Positions 33,591 to 44,957 of a stretch of DNA of 64,000 bases are shown here, one piece after another (within the stretch, counting starts at the first letter, position 1; each line of letters opens with the position of its first letter). The stretch lies in contig CAKAKS010000066.1 of NCBI GenBank assembly GCA_916700875.1, forward strand, positions 32,590,490 to 32,654,489, written 5' to 3'. Source of the DNA: Sebastes aleutianus. Taxonomy: Eukaryota; Chordata; Actinopteri; Perciformes; Sebastidae. The position numbers and the translations under genes are program-made. The notes beneath the pieces are model-generated. The model was not told the origin of the DNA, made no database searches, and saw only the letters and a program-made list of their open reading frames with translations.

Positions 33591-33872
33591 GTCCGGAGCC
33601 CTTGCTCTGACCTGAAGCTTTCTCAAAATCGGCCTACACTACACACCTGTAAAGTAATCACCTGGCAAAGTACTGTGGTAGTTCCTACATTCGGTGTCTC
33701 CAGGACCACATTTTACCATGACGACACACACACACAGACTCACAAGGTGAAAACAATTCCAGCGTCACGGCTGGTAATGATGTCTTCTGCCGCCCAAAAA
33801 GCAGTAAACGTCGGCAGCGATAAACTACTTTTCGGCCGGACCCTTAGAAATTGTTATTTGCTAAAATGCTGA

Positions 33873-35779
33873 TGACTGACTACCACTGACAGTCTGGACG
33901 AATATGCAGAGGCTGTGACGTCGTATATCAGCTTCTGTGAGGACAGCTGTATACCGACGCGCACCAGGGTTCACTACAACAACGAGAAGCCCTGGTTCAC
34001 AGCCAAACTCAAACAGCTTCGTTTGGTTAAGGAAGAGGCATTTAGGAGTGGTGACAGGGAGGGCTTTAAAGAGGCTAAATACGCGTTTGGCAAGGCGGTG
34101 AGGGAGGCCAAACGGCAGTATTCAGAGAAACTACAAGAACAGTTCTCAGCCAGTGATTCTGCCTCAGTCTGGAAAGGGCTGAGACAGATCACAAACTATA
34201 AGCCCAAACCGTCCCACTCCACGAATGACCTCCGACTGGCAAATGAGCTGAATGAGTTTTACTGCAGATTTGACAGACGTAGTGACGGTCCTGGCTGCAT
34301 CTCCTCTCCCCCCCGCCATCAGCCATCAGCAATCAACACAAGCACCCCCCAGCTTTCTCCACAAGCACCCAGCCTGTGCACACCCCTCCCCCCCTTCACA
34401 CCTCTGTCCATCCAAGAGGAGGAAGTCAACAGGCTCTTCAAAGGACAAAACCCCCGCAAAGCAGCCGGCCCAGACTCTGTCTCACCTGCAACCCTGAAAC
34501 ACTGTGCAGACCAGTTGTCTCCAGTGTTTACAGGGATTTTCAACACCTCCCTGGAAAACTGCAGGGTGCCGTCCTGCTTCAAAGCCTCCACCATCATCCC
34601 GGTCCCCAAGAAGCCAAGGATCACAGGTCTTCAGGACTACAGACCCGTCGCTCTGACCTCTGTGATAATGAAGACCTTTGAACGACAATAACCAACCCCC
34701 TGCTGGACCCACTGCAGTTCGCCTACAGACCTAACAGATCTGTAGACGACGCAGTAAATTTAGCCCTTCATTACATTCTCCAGCACCTGGACTCCCCTGG
34801 CTCCTATGCCAGGATCCTGTTTGTGGACTTCAGTTCCGCATTCAACACCATCAGCCCAGCTCTGCTACAGGACAAGCTTTCCCTGCTGAGCGTGCCTGAC
34901 TCCACCTGCAGGTGGATCACTGACTTTCTAACTGACAGGAGTCAGCACGTAAGGCTGGGGAAGAAAGTCTCCGACACCCAGACCATCAGCACCGGTGCCC
35001 CCCAAGGCTGCGTTCTCTCCCCACTGCTCTTCTCCCTGTACACCAACGGCTGCACCTCCAGACACCAATCTGTCAAGCTCCTTAAGTTTGCAGACGACAC
35101 CACCCTCATCGGCCTCATCTCCGAGGGTGACGAGTCTGCCTACAGATGGGAGGTTGACCATCTGGCATCCTGGTGCAGCCAGAACCACATGGAGCTGAAT
35201 GCCCTGAAGACAGTGGAGATGGCAGTGGACTTCAGGAGGAACTCAGCCCCGCTCCCCCCCCTCATCCTGCGCGGCTCCCCAGTCAACACGGCGGAGTCGT
35301 TCCGTTTCCTGGGCACGACCATCGCCCAGGACCTCAAGTGGGAGCTAAACATCAGCTCCCTCACCAGTAAGGCCCAGCAGAGGATGTACTTCCTGAGGCA
35401 GTTGAAGAAATTCAACCTGCCACAGACCATGATGGTGCACTTTTACTCGGCCATCATCGAGTCCATCCTCACCTCCTCCATCACCGTCTGGTTCGCCGCT
35501 GCCACCGCCAGAGACAAGGCCAGGCTGCAGCGGGTCATCCGTGCTGCAGAGAAGGCGATCGGCTGCAACCTTCCCTCCCTCCAGGAGCTGTACACCTCCA
35601 GGACCTTAAGGAGGGTAGGGAAGATTGTGGCCGACCCCTCCCATCCTGGACACCATCTTTTTCAGACTCTGCCATCTGGCAGGAGGTTAAGGTCCATCAG
35701 GACCAAAACCTCACGTCACAAAAACAGTTTCTTCCCCATGGCAGTGGGGCTCTCCAACAGCCCATCCGCCCCCCTGTGA
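33873..35779 (+). pseudogene. Rex1-like reverse transcriptase, frame-broken
   Basis: Two frames. The first (open to 34691) has NEKPWFTAKLKQLR, KAAGPDSVSPATLKHCADQL, IIPVPKK and DYRPVALTSVIMKTFER. The second (in frame from about 34700, open to 35779) has DPLQFAYRPNRSVDDAVN, FVDFSSAFNTI, GAPQGCVLSPLLF, the catalytic FADD (KFADDTTLIGL) and a C-terminal VWFAAATARDKARLQRVIR. At 34685-34700 a short deletion removes the few residues expected between the two and shifts the frame. The catalytic region is otherwise uninterrupted. The enzyme would have copied element RNA at a nicked chromosomal site; this copy is inactive because of the frame break and missing endonuclease. Confidence 0.85.
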
Positions 35780-36045
35780 CTGTCTCTCCCTCACACACAC
35801 ACTACTGCCCCCCCCCCCCCCTGCCGACACTGACTCTCCCCCCTCTCTCAATATTTGCACTATCTTTATATCATGTTTATAGCTTATTTGTAATTTGTAA
35901 ATTGTACATTTTTATTATTTTATTCTAACGTTTTTATCTATTCTTTTGTTTTTATCTATTCTTTTGTTATTATACAGTTTGTCTCGCACCAAAAATGCCA
36001 AAGAAAATTCCTAGTGTATACCTCTTACACCTGGCAATAAACACC

Positions 36046-36073
36046 ATTCTGATTCTGATTCTGATTCTGATTC
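36046..36073 (+). repeat. Rex1 3'-terminal hexamer repeat
   Basis: About five units of ATTCTG directly after CAATAAACACC, serving in place of poly(A). Confidence 0.85.
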
Positions 36074-36079
36074 ACTGTT

Positions 36080-36985
36080 CACCACTGTTCCTGGATCAGT
36101 GTCATCTTTCTGAATCATCAAACAACGCAGTATGGGCTAATACATGTCCCTGAAAATAAAACAGATTATTACTTCAGTAACAGTTTTTTGCCTTCAATCC
36201 AGAGAAGTTGGGGGCCATCTGGAAGTAATAATAGCTGCTAATGAGTTCCTCGTGTCGACTGTCGAAACTCTGAGCGCACACGTCGCCTTCCTAAATTAGT
36301 AGCAAGGTTTAAGGCATATTTTGTGGTTCAGCTAAAAACAGCATACTCTGGCTTCCCAGGTTGATCAATCCTATTATATATGTATGATGTAGTGATGCAA
36401 GAAACTGCTTGGTAGCGCACATAGATTGAGGTGGCAGGGACACATGCAGTGTGTGTGTGAAGACCATCACCAGATGAGGTGCTACAGTATGAACATAATG
36501 CCAGATTTGGAGACGGACAATAAAAGTACGCGTATAGCATCAAATACAAACAACATCTTACCGTGGAGCTCGATGATGGACCCTCTACTGGCCTGATCAC
36601 TCCATCAGTAACTGTTAAAGGTTAAAAGCCAAATTCAGGGTTCCAGATTGTGTCAGAAGGTACTGCGGATGTATTAAGGGGAGCCCCCAGCCTCCCTAAA
36701 TACTGGCAAAAGGATGGATGATAAACCTACCCTTTATATAGGCACGTACTTGTGTCCTGCGGGGGTGAGGGCTCTGATGAGCCGCCACCAGGGATGCCCT
36801 CAGCAATAGGCCGCCCGCTGAGAATGAAGTAGCTAAAAGCAAAATTTCTTTGTCACAGTCTGTGATATATTTTTTCGTTTGATCTCAAGTTGCTGCCAAG
36901 TTTGCTTGGTCCCCATCGGATTACAGCTGAATAAGAAGATATAGTAAATTATTTTTTAAATATATAACAATTTTTAAAATATGTT
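36080..36985. other. No recognisable feature
   Basis: Unassigned sequence; the 90-codon minus frame (36328-36600) has no domain. Confidence 0.4.
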
Positions 36986-36988
36986 TAT

Positions 36989-37676
36989 TAGGGCTGTCAA
37001 TTGATTCAAATAGTTAAGCACAATTAATCGCAAATTAATCACACATTTTTTATCTGTTCAAAATGTACCTTAAAGGGAGATTTGTTAAGTGTTTAATACA
37101 CTTATCAACATGGGAGTGGGCAAATATGCTTCCTTTATGCAAATGTATGTCTATATTTTACTATTGGAAATTAATTAACAACACAAAACAATGACAAATA
37201 TTGTCCAGAAACCCTCACATGTACTGCATTTTGCATTAAAAATATGTTCAAATCATAACATGGCAAACTGCAGCCCAACAGGCAACAACAGCTGTCAGTG
37301 TGTCAGTGTGCTGACTTGACTATGACTTGCCCCAAACTGCATGTGATTATCATAAAGTGGGCATGTCTGTAAAGGGGAGACTCGTGGGTACCCATAGAAC
37401 CCATTTTCATTCACATATCTTGAGGTCAGAGGTCAAGGGATCCCTTTGAAAATGGCCATGCCAGTTTTTCCTCGCCAGAATTTAGCATAACTTTGGAGCG
37501 TTATTCAGGCTCCTTCACGACAAGCTAGTGTGACATGGTTGATATCGATGGATTCATTAGGTTTTCACTCTAGTTTTAAAACTGAGCCTGCTACAACCTC
37601 CAAAAGATCAATTGCGTTAATGCATTAAAGAAATTAGTGGCGTTAAAACAAATTTGCGTTCACTTTGACAGCCCTA
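36989..37676 (+). mobile_element. Family A hAT copy 4
   Basis: Ends TAGGGCTGTCAA and CTTTGACAGCCCTA; flanks ATGTTTAT and ATTTGTAT match at 6 of 8 bases. Same block order as copy 2. Core at about 37325-37445. Confidence 0.8.
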
Positions 37677-37839
37677 ATTTGTATATGTTTTATATATATT
37701 ATAGGCCTACATAAATAAGAAAACATCCCATTATGCTTTATAAACTTCATATTGTTTGAAACTTACACATTGACAGCTATTTTTTTTCCCATATCAACTC
37801 TCACTGCTGCTGCAGTGTTAGATTTTTTGCCAGAAAATG

Positions 37840-38000
37840 TGCTCATACTCTGCATATTCTGGCATTAATATTTCTAATTACGCTGGAGAGAAATATGACG
37901 CTCTGTTCTTTTTTTGCATGATGTTTTTCAGATGACCTGAATTATCTCATTATCTCATCAACTATCAGAATAAAGTGGCCGTTTTATAAAGATAACTTTT
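37840..38000. promoter_or_regulatory. Candidate conserved non-coding stretch
   Basis: Unique high-complexity block with GGCATTAATATTTCTAATTA and CGCTGGAGAGAAATATGACG next to homeodomain-type TAATTA; no repeat match here. Regulatory role is inference. Confidence 0.25.
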
Positions 38001-38060
38001 TTTTAATCATAACTCCGATCACCTGTTCTGGAACCTAAAAACTCTTTGAGACCATCTCAG

Positions 38061-39348
38061 GATTATTAGAGGGCCCTGAACAGAGAACTAACATCATGTT
38101 GAGAGCCATGTGGAGGCAATAGATATGCTCTGAATTCCACCTTTAATAAAAAAAATTTGGTTCACTGTTAAATTCTCACATTTATGTCTTAACCTCTTCA
38201 AGTCAGTACAAACACAGGCTGCAGGCAAGCTTTGTTTGAACAGACAAAACTTTATTATACATTCTCGTGGAGGTCTCGAAGTTTCCAAAGATACCAGACA
38301 TGTCAGGCTGACTTTTAAAGCAATGTGTTTAAAAAGATGTACAAGACCCACAAAGCATATTTGCATGCAATGAAACTGTGCAACCATAAAAAAAAATGTC
38401 TTTGAAAGAGTCTTTGACTATTTCATCATATTGTAGCTTCAACAAAGAGCTGGAACAAACTGATACGTATTGTATATGTGATACTCTCACACAGACTGAA
38501 ATGAAATGATTTCTCCAAGAGAAAAACTGGACTGTGTGTGTGTTCTACGTAAAATACAGTACTGAAAAACTATGCAAAAGAAAAACTCCCCCTGGACAGA
38601 AAAAGTACTCTGCTGTATCACTGTAGTGTCCCTCACCGGAGGACAACGTCCTGAAAGGCCACCCTCCCTGCGCCTGTCTGAAAACAGTCCCTCAGGCTGT
38701 TCCACACCTCAGTGCCAAGTCCCATTACTCAGTCGGCAGTGAGCAATCCACCACGTTGCTGTGTATGTACTTGGCCCCTTTCTGATTGTCAATGCCACAA
38801 AAGTTAGTTGTGCAAAGCTCGCCACGCTTATGTCTAGAGCCGTGTCGATACGACACTGTGTGGCCTTTCGAAAGACTCTCCTACTGCGAAATGTCAAAGA
38901 CATTTTCAACAACCTGTCTCGCCCCCCGTTAAAAGGATAATGAATAGTTATGAGGTTACGTTTTTTTTTATATGAAACACAATGAAATGAAAAACGGCTA
39001 CACATTAACAATGACACAAGCGTGGCATACGAGACAATATTGCTCATTAATTTCACTGATCTCCTTTAAATGTCAATGTCACAATTCCGAGGGTGTTGTA
39101 CAAACTCACCTGAATATGTTTGCATCGGGGTAATATTCAGTTGAAAGGCGACTTATCCTCCCTACCATTGTTCTTTGATATCAACTCCAAACAGGTATAA
39201 TAAAAGGAAATGTAAAAATCACTATAAATAACTATTCATTATGTTCACCCTGACCTGATACTGACTGTAAACTGTACACATTTGATTGATTCAAACCGAA
39301 ATTCAACTGTACCAGGTGTGAAAGCCCCCTCAGTTTGTGACCATGCTT
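38061..39348. other. No firm feature
   Basis: Unique-looking sequence. Minus-strand frames (38487-38705, 38709-39056) lack domains. A minus-strand AATAAA at about 38251 could end a 3' UTR, but no coding exon supports it. Confidence 0.35.
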
Positions 39349-39355
39349 GGTGGTC

Positions 39356-40270
39356 CAACACATTCTCACTCCCAACTCGTCAAATACCCCCGCTTGGTCA
39401 GTGCACCTCGGCATCAGAGACCAATGCATGGGATACCCCTCTTGCATTACTTTTGGACCAAGCTCGCAGGAAGCGCACCGGGCTTTGAAGCAAATATTCT
39501 TAGTGGCCAAATGGCAGTACTACAACTTACGTGTCCGTCCGACTTTTTCCCATAGACTTACACTGGGAAAGAAACGTCTGTAACTCGGCGGATAATTGCC
39601 TTTTTTTTAGGTAAACGAACACTTGAATAGCCCTTATTTAAATCATTGGGTCCTAAAAGTTGTAAAGTGCACTAATAGCTGAATCCAGAGTTATTTCCCT
39701 CTGTTCATGTGAATGAGACCCAGACCGAGGCTGTATTAAGGGCTGAAAACGCTACTACGCCTGCTCTATGGGGCACAATGGATGAGGAAGATCACCGGAT
39801 GATCCGGGTAATTTATCACTCGGCAGTTGGGCCATTTGTGCTTCATGGATCACTGAGCAATGCTCATAGGAATGAATGGGAGCCCGCCTCCAATGCTGTA
39901 TCCAGTTCTCTTAATGCATCCATGCTTTGGACGAACCAGGGACGGCGTGTCAATATATGCTGCATAGTGTCCTTTCGAAATAAACTTCCTTTTTAACAGA
40001 AAGTTAGGTTTACAACACAACCGCTTAGGTAGAGTTGTGGTTGACGTTAACTTCACTGACGAGTCATTAGCAGAATCTCACACTATTAATAACTACGTCA
40101 CTTGCTCCAACAGTGAAATAACGCCACGGGTGGGTTTACATTGGAGTTAGTTGAAAGCCCTCGATTTGTCACGTACTGATGCTAAAGGGTGCCTCCGTTC
40201 GTTGGTTTCCGATGCCAATGGGCACTTACCAAACGGCGGTATTTGACGAGTTGGGAGTGAGAACCAGTCG
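39356..40270. mobile_element. Long-TIR element, family E copy 2
   Basis: Left end CAACACATTCTCACTCCCAA, right end TTGGGAGTGAGAACCAGTCG; GGTGGTC flanks both (39349-39355, 40271-40277). Internal part differs in length from copies 1, 3 and 4 and includes GACTTTTTCCCATAGACTTA, repeated at 63270. Confidence 0.75.
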
Positions 40271-40299
40271 GGTGGTCATGCAGTAGGCTCTACTCAGGT

Positions 40300-40667
40300 A
40301 AAGAGAAAACCTACAAAAGGAATCTGTGAGTTCATCAGAGGTTGTATATCTCAAGCATACTGTCAACAGCCTGGAAGCTCATGTGGGGACAGTAGAGAAA
40401 AGCCTGATGGACCTGGCTCCTCAAATAGCTCATCACTAGTGCACCATAATAACCTGAAGGGATGCTGGGAAAAGCTGGACAATTTGGAGGGGCATGATTA
40501 AGAGCCAATAGCGATTAACGAGAGACAAAGCACCTCAGAAGCGGTTTTAGAAAGCAAGGGCTCTCATGATCTCAGACTGCAGGTATCCTACACCTCAGGA
40601 GGTCTGCACAGAAACTGGAGGAAGACATAAAGCAGCTAAAGGTTAAACAAGCCTCGCCCCGGCAGAG
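40300..40667 (+). pseudogene. Possible LINE ORF1 coiled-coil remnant
   Basis: One frame reads TVNSLEAHVGTVEKSLMDLA (about 40358-40420) and another KGCWEKLDNLEG (about 40457-40492), reminiscent of coiled-coil and linker parts of fish L1/Tx1 ORF1 proteins. Several stops and frame changes. Recognition is weak. Confidence 0.25.
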
Positions 40668-41250
40668 AACAGCAGACAGACACCTAGAAGATTAGCTTGA
40701 AGACCCGTGAGGCATGTTGGCAGACGTGATGGGGTGCTTGTCCTTTCTGCTGTCCAGAAGCGTCTTTAGGCCGGGTAGGATGAGAGTGATACCCAGGGTA
40801 AGGAGGTGTTGCCGATATTTTAAGACCTGTTCAAAAACATCGTGAACATCAAGTTTGTACCATGTGAAGGAAATGTTACTGTTCAGTTTGTGACCTGGGA
40901 CATCACGTAGTCTGATCTGTTACATATACACACGTAACTATAGTGGTTGTAATGACGAAAATAAAGTGACGCCAAAGGGGCAGTATGTGACGAGTTGGGA
41001 TGAGAACGTGTTGAGTGTTCACGTCCAACCATGGTGTTCAACGAGACAGAGAGAGACCGGAGCATCTCCCAGCTGATTTTTAGTGAATTGGAGGAGGACA
41101 CAAACAAACCTTGTGCCAAGCAGAGAATGGCGGATGAGATCAGCTGGATGACCTGCGAGGCTTGTTGGAGGACATGCTGATGTCCTTGTCCTCTCTGCTG
41201 TCCAGAAGCCTCCAGGATGAGGCTGTGTAGGATGAGATGTGATAGCAAAG
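40668..41250 (+). repeat. Pair of ~130-bp direct repeats
   Basis: GCAGAGAA...GATTAGCTTGAAGACC...GTGAGGCATGTTGG, then CTTGTCC and CTCTGCTGTCCAGAAGC-type sequence at about 40668-40793 recur, diverged, at about 41118-41250 (CTCTCTGCTGTCCAGAAGCC). Between them sits a family E right terminus ending near 41013, so an insertion may have split a tandem duplication. Confidence 0.55.
40960..41013. repeat. Isolated family E right terminus
   Basis: TATGTGACGAGTTGGGATGA then GAACGTGTTG matches the family E right inverted repeat; no left partner identified nearby. Confidence 0.55.
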
Positions 41251-41254
41251 CCTT

Positions 41255-41785
41255 GGTCTGGACAAGGAGCTATTATCAGCGTTCTGCCAAGAGAGCAGAC
41301 GTTGACAGGAAACTTAGACCTCTGTTTAACACTATGAGCAGCTGCAATGTGACACAAAGCTTCAAGTTGAGTGTGAGGAATCACTTTCTGTCACACACTA
41401 TGTATGTGTTGGCAATTTTACATGTAGATCTCAAGCCCCCTAGTCACCTCCCCGCTAAAGTCGTTACAGTAGTCTTATTAGATCGGACCTAGTAACATTT
41501 CTGTCACACTTCCTACACAGCACCAAGTCTGAATTGAAGGCTGTGAAGTTAATTAGTGGTGATTCATGCTACTGTCAGTGTTGGCATCCTCTCTCTATTA
41601 AATTCTGTTCAGTCAACATTTTGATCAAGTCTAATTATACTCAGGTCTATTTGGATCGGGTAAGACTGTCCTTGGGTCCCTTTTGGATTGGGTCTCTCTT
41701 GGTTGTATCAGGGTAGGTTTTTCTGTTTCCCATGTAGGGTATATTCTACATATTTTACACAACCCGGTTTCCAGAAAAATGTTGC
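41255..41785. other. No recognisable feature
   Basis: Unassigned sequence with small frames only. Confidence 0.4.
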
Positions 41786-42533
41786 ACGTTTCTGCAAACC
41801 ACGAATACGTTAAATGTCGACGTTTCTGAACCGACAACGTGTTTCATAAATACGTTTCATATCAGCCTCGTATCATGCTTGCAGAAACGCACAATGCCAC
41901 ATAGTTAATGTTGTGAAATGATTGGTTAGTTTTAGGCGACAAAACTATTGGTTAAGGTTAGACAAAAGATCATGGTTTGTGTTAAAATAACAAAGAAACA
42001 ACATAACATAACAATATGATGTAACAATGCAAAGTAACAACGTAGGGTAACGTAACAACGTAACGTAACAACGTAACGTAACAATGCAAAGTAACACCAT
42101 TACGTAACAACATAGCATAACAATGGAACGTAACAATGGAACATGAATAAATAACCACCTTTTGCAGACTTTCTTATGTAATTTTGTTACGCTTCTTACG
42201 TAATGTTATTATGCTTTTTACATATAATGTTACGTAAGAAAGTCCGCTAAGGATGGTTGTTATTTATTTACACTAGTTATGCTAGTTTCGATGTTACGGT
42301 CGTCACATTACGTAAAAGCGTAAAGTCAACGTTTACTTTTGACACAAGACAGGACAGCGGTCTCCTGGGTAAAAGTTTATTTAAACCCCTCCCTTCCCAC
42401 CCTCAGTAGAACTTTCTTGCTTTGTTGTTATCCCACATAGCTTTTAATAATGTTTTATTCTATACTACGTCACTTGCTCTGACCAAATGCGAAAACATTG
42501 GCATTCAACGTATCCATGGTTTGCAGGAACGTC
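41786..42533. mobile_element. TIR element with GTTACGTAA-rich interior and B-box-like core
   Basis: ACGTTTCTGCAAACCACG...ATACGTTAAATG (41786-41816) pairs with CATTCAACGTATCCATGG...TTGCAGGAACGT (42502-42533), a roughly 31-bp imperfect inverted repeat. Interior: GTAACAA(C/T)G-type tandem units (42003-42140) and the core ACAGCGGTCTCCTGGG with AAAGT near 42356-42378. Termini differ from family E. Confidence 0.55.
42003..42140. repeat. GTAACAAYG tandem repeats
   Basis: About twelve diverged short units built from GTAACAACGTAAC / GTAACAATGCAAA inside the preceding element. Confidence 0.65.
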
Positions 42534-42729
42534 CAATACCGACATTTTTTTCCCTGGCAGCTGCGCTGATTTTACATTATGCAATACATTCACTCCCTCT
42601 TCACACCCCCGCTTGCTCCGCTTTCCTATGTAGCATTTCCCCAGCCTTAGCATGGTGACAGCGCCGAATAGTTCCACTCAGAAGAAATTCTTTTTAACTT
42701 TTTCATGCTCTACACTGAAATAATAAAGT

Positions 42730-43345
42730 ATGATGAAGGACCTTAACTCTTTTCCTCCGGCCGTCTGGGCGGAATGGAAGGCTGCGACTCTTCACTGCAG
42801 AAAGGCTGCGTCTGGGCTCCTGCCGGGGACTCTGAAATATTCATGGTATAAATATTGCAAGACTCTGCGTCTAATAAAAGCGCTAGTCTTTATTAACGAG
42901 GTGACTGAGGGATCCATTGATCAAGCTTTCTGTTTTATGTCATGAAGATTTTCTCCTCTGCCACTTCTCTCTTTGTCTCACATTCTCGCGCTTTGTACGT
43001 CGCTCTCTCTCTCTCACACTGAGTGACTCTCTCTTTAATACACATATTTAGTGGCTCTCATACAAGCGTTCTCCCTCAAGACGTACTTGCTGCTTTGCAC
43101 AACGCCTATTTATTAGTGGATGACCCTCTCTCTCTCAGTCTTTTCATGTTTCTGTCGCTGCTCCGCGCTTTCTCTCTCGGTTGCTTCGGCGGCGGCGCTG
43201 GCCTGGTTTTAACGGCAGCCTAATTAGCCCAGCCTGTCTGGGAGAGAGCTGGAACTTTTTTGAGGAGCCCTTAACGTCGGAGTTCAGTGACAGAGAGAGA
43301 ACGAGACACGCTGGATGAGGACGAGTTCGCCGTTAAGGATGACTG
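42730..43345 (+). promoter_or_regulatory. Promoter- or first-exon-like unique region
   Basis: Non-repetitive sequence richer in CpG than its surroundings. It has TATAAATATTGC at about 42846, homeodomain-like CCTAATTAGCC near 43221, C/T-rich tracts with CTCTCTCTCT at 43005-43140, a CGGCGGCGGCGCTGG cluster near 43188, and a donor-like GATGACT|GTAAGC at 43338-43349 that could end a non-coding first exon. The reading frames inside are not convincing. A promoter, an enhancer or an unrelated CpG patch are all possible. Confidence 0.3.
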
Positions 43346-43828
43346 TAAGCTCATTTTACTGCTGTAATGGTCAAAAGGAAGCTGAGCTATGACCTCCACT
43401 CTGAACATCAGAGGCAAGACCTGTCCTACAAAGTGTGGCATAGGACTGGGAGACAGAAGCACTCCCTTTTCTACCTAGAATGCATGTTTTACTTTTTATA
43501 TAATAAAAGTGGGATACCTAATAGCATATGTGTTAGCTTTATTGAGGTCTGATAATCCCCATTATGGCAATAGAGGACCATTTATCTCATTATTGCTGCT
43601 TGAATTTTCAGTCACAAACAGCGATATAAATACAGCAGGGCTGTTGTGCAGGAGTGCAAGGTGAAATAAATTATTTAAGAACAGATAAAAGACCCATTTG
43701 AAATATTGGAAAAGTATAAAAATAGTGAAGCTCTTGTACTGCACTTTGTAGTTTTTACCTACTACTGTATGTATACACATTTTTAAACATAGCCTAAGTG
43801 AAACAATGTATACTGAAAGAGAAAGAGG
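43346..43828. other. No recognisable feature
   Basis: Unassigned sequence; small hydrophobic minus-strand frame (43562-43831) not supported. Confidence 0.4.
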
Positions 43829-43843
43829 CACTGATTGTAAAAC

Positions 43844-44431
43844 TTTTTTTTTTTTAAATATTATTATACATACATGTACACAGAGTTAACATGATGATAC
43901 CAAGAAGGAAATGAAAAAGAAATAAAGAAATAAAGAAAAAGAAAAAAAAAAGGGGGCAGGGAGTGCAGAGCAGTCACAGGTTACAACAAACATTTTAACT
44001 TATGTTACCGACTGACAGGAGTCCCACAAAAATATCAATTCCACATTGCATGTCATTTCAGCATAAACATAATTTCCTCATGGGCAGTCAGACTCCACAA
44101 GAGTGTGTGTCCCGACAACATGCGTTGTGTTCAGGGATGACCTGATTGAAGTTCAAGGACCTTCAAGCCCACTGTCCAGTTTTTGAAGAGTCGTGGCTAC
44201 TTGTTCCATTGAGACCAGGTCCAGGTATTCCTTGAGCCAATTGTCCAAACTGAAACAGTTAGGTTTCCTCACTTTCCAGTGTATGAGTATTGTCCTCTTC
44301 ACTGAGAGACATGCTAGTCCAATTAGACGTTGCATCATATTAGAGTCACTTCCGTCTACCTTACTGCCCAGTAAACACACTGTAGGGGATATTGGAATAT
44401 TTACACATAAAATGGAAAAAAAAATGTATAA
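43844..44431 (-). mobile_element. 5'-truncated L1-type LINE with poly(A) and target duplication
   Basis: Minus-strand copy: poly(A) appears as T12-13 at 43844-43856, preceded in transcript direction by a 3' UTR and the end of ORF2. CACTGATTGTAAA (43829-43841) and CACTGACTGTAAA (44432-44444) flank it, a 13-bp duplication with one mismatch as left by L1 target-primed insertion. Confidence 0.7.
44153..44430 (-). pseudogene. L1-like ORF2 C-terminal fragment
   Basis: About 90 codons ending at a stop at 44153. The reading includes PTVCLLGSKVDG, LIGLACLSVKRTILIHWK and NWLKEYLDLVSMEQVATTL, matching in layout the C-terminal segment of fish L1 ORF2 proteins (lysine-rich helix, ILxHWK, then a tryptophan-anchored helix). 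Endonuclease and reverse transcriptase are absent, so it is a dead truncated copy. Confidence 0.6.
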
Positions 44432-44604
44432 CACTGACTGTAAATTCAAAAGAAACCTGTTGTTTTAAATTGCTTCAATTGCTGCTGATTTTACTTTATT
44501 TTTGTATTTTACCAGTGGTGGAAAGTAACTAAGTACTGTACTTAAAGGGGAACCACACCCATTTTCAACTTTATTTGAATAATTTTATTCCTATGTTATA
44601 AAAC

Positions 44605-44938
44605 TCTGGTTCTCAACCAGGGGTTAGGTGACCCACAGGGGTCCTAGACGGAGTTCCATGGGGTCCACAGAAAAATGGGGAATAGTTTATTTTCACTATT
44701 TAATTCACTATAGAAGTGAGCCTAATGTGAGTAAGAGTCATAAGAGTGACTATTGTGATCATAGGTTTCATAACCTCAACTGTAGTTGACAGCTATAGAG
44801 TTCTGGTCTTAATCATATCTAACCACCAGAATAGTGTCAGATGGAAGTCCCTGAAGATAAATCTTATCAAATAGGGGTCCCTGACCTAATGTGTATCAAT
44901 TTAGGGCTCCTTGACCTGAAAAAGGTTGAGAACCACTG
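44605..44938. mobile_element. hAT (Charlie-type ends) nested in the MITE
   Basis: CTCTGGTTCTCAACC on the left and GGTTGAGAACCACTG on the right are inverted, the widespread hAT CAGNGGTTCTCAACC terminus. About 334 bp; duplication not resolved. Confidence 0.65.
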
Positions 44939-44957
44939 GGAGACAGTCCAAAGTTGT

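Larger units (their letters stand above)
33873..36075 (+). mobile_element. Rex1/Babar-like LINE, 5'-truncated
   Basis: Plus-strand non-LTR retrotransposon lacking its endonuclease region. Homology begins around 33876 within the linker before the reverse transcriptase. After the stop at 35779 comes a roughly 260-bp 3' UTR ending CTGGCAATAAACACC and a terminal (ATTCTG)n repeat (36046-36073), typical of Rex1-type CR1-group elements in fish. 5' truncation is usual for target-primed insertion. Confidence 0.75.

Noticed and set aside
33974..35430. Several frames overlapping the Rex1-like LINE
   Set aside because: Shadows of the reverse-transcriptase reading.
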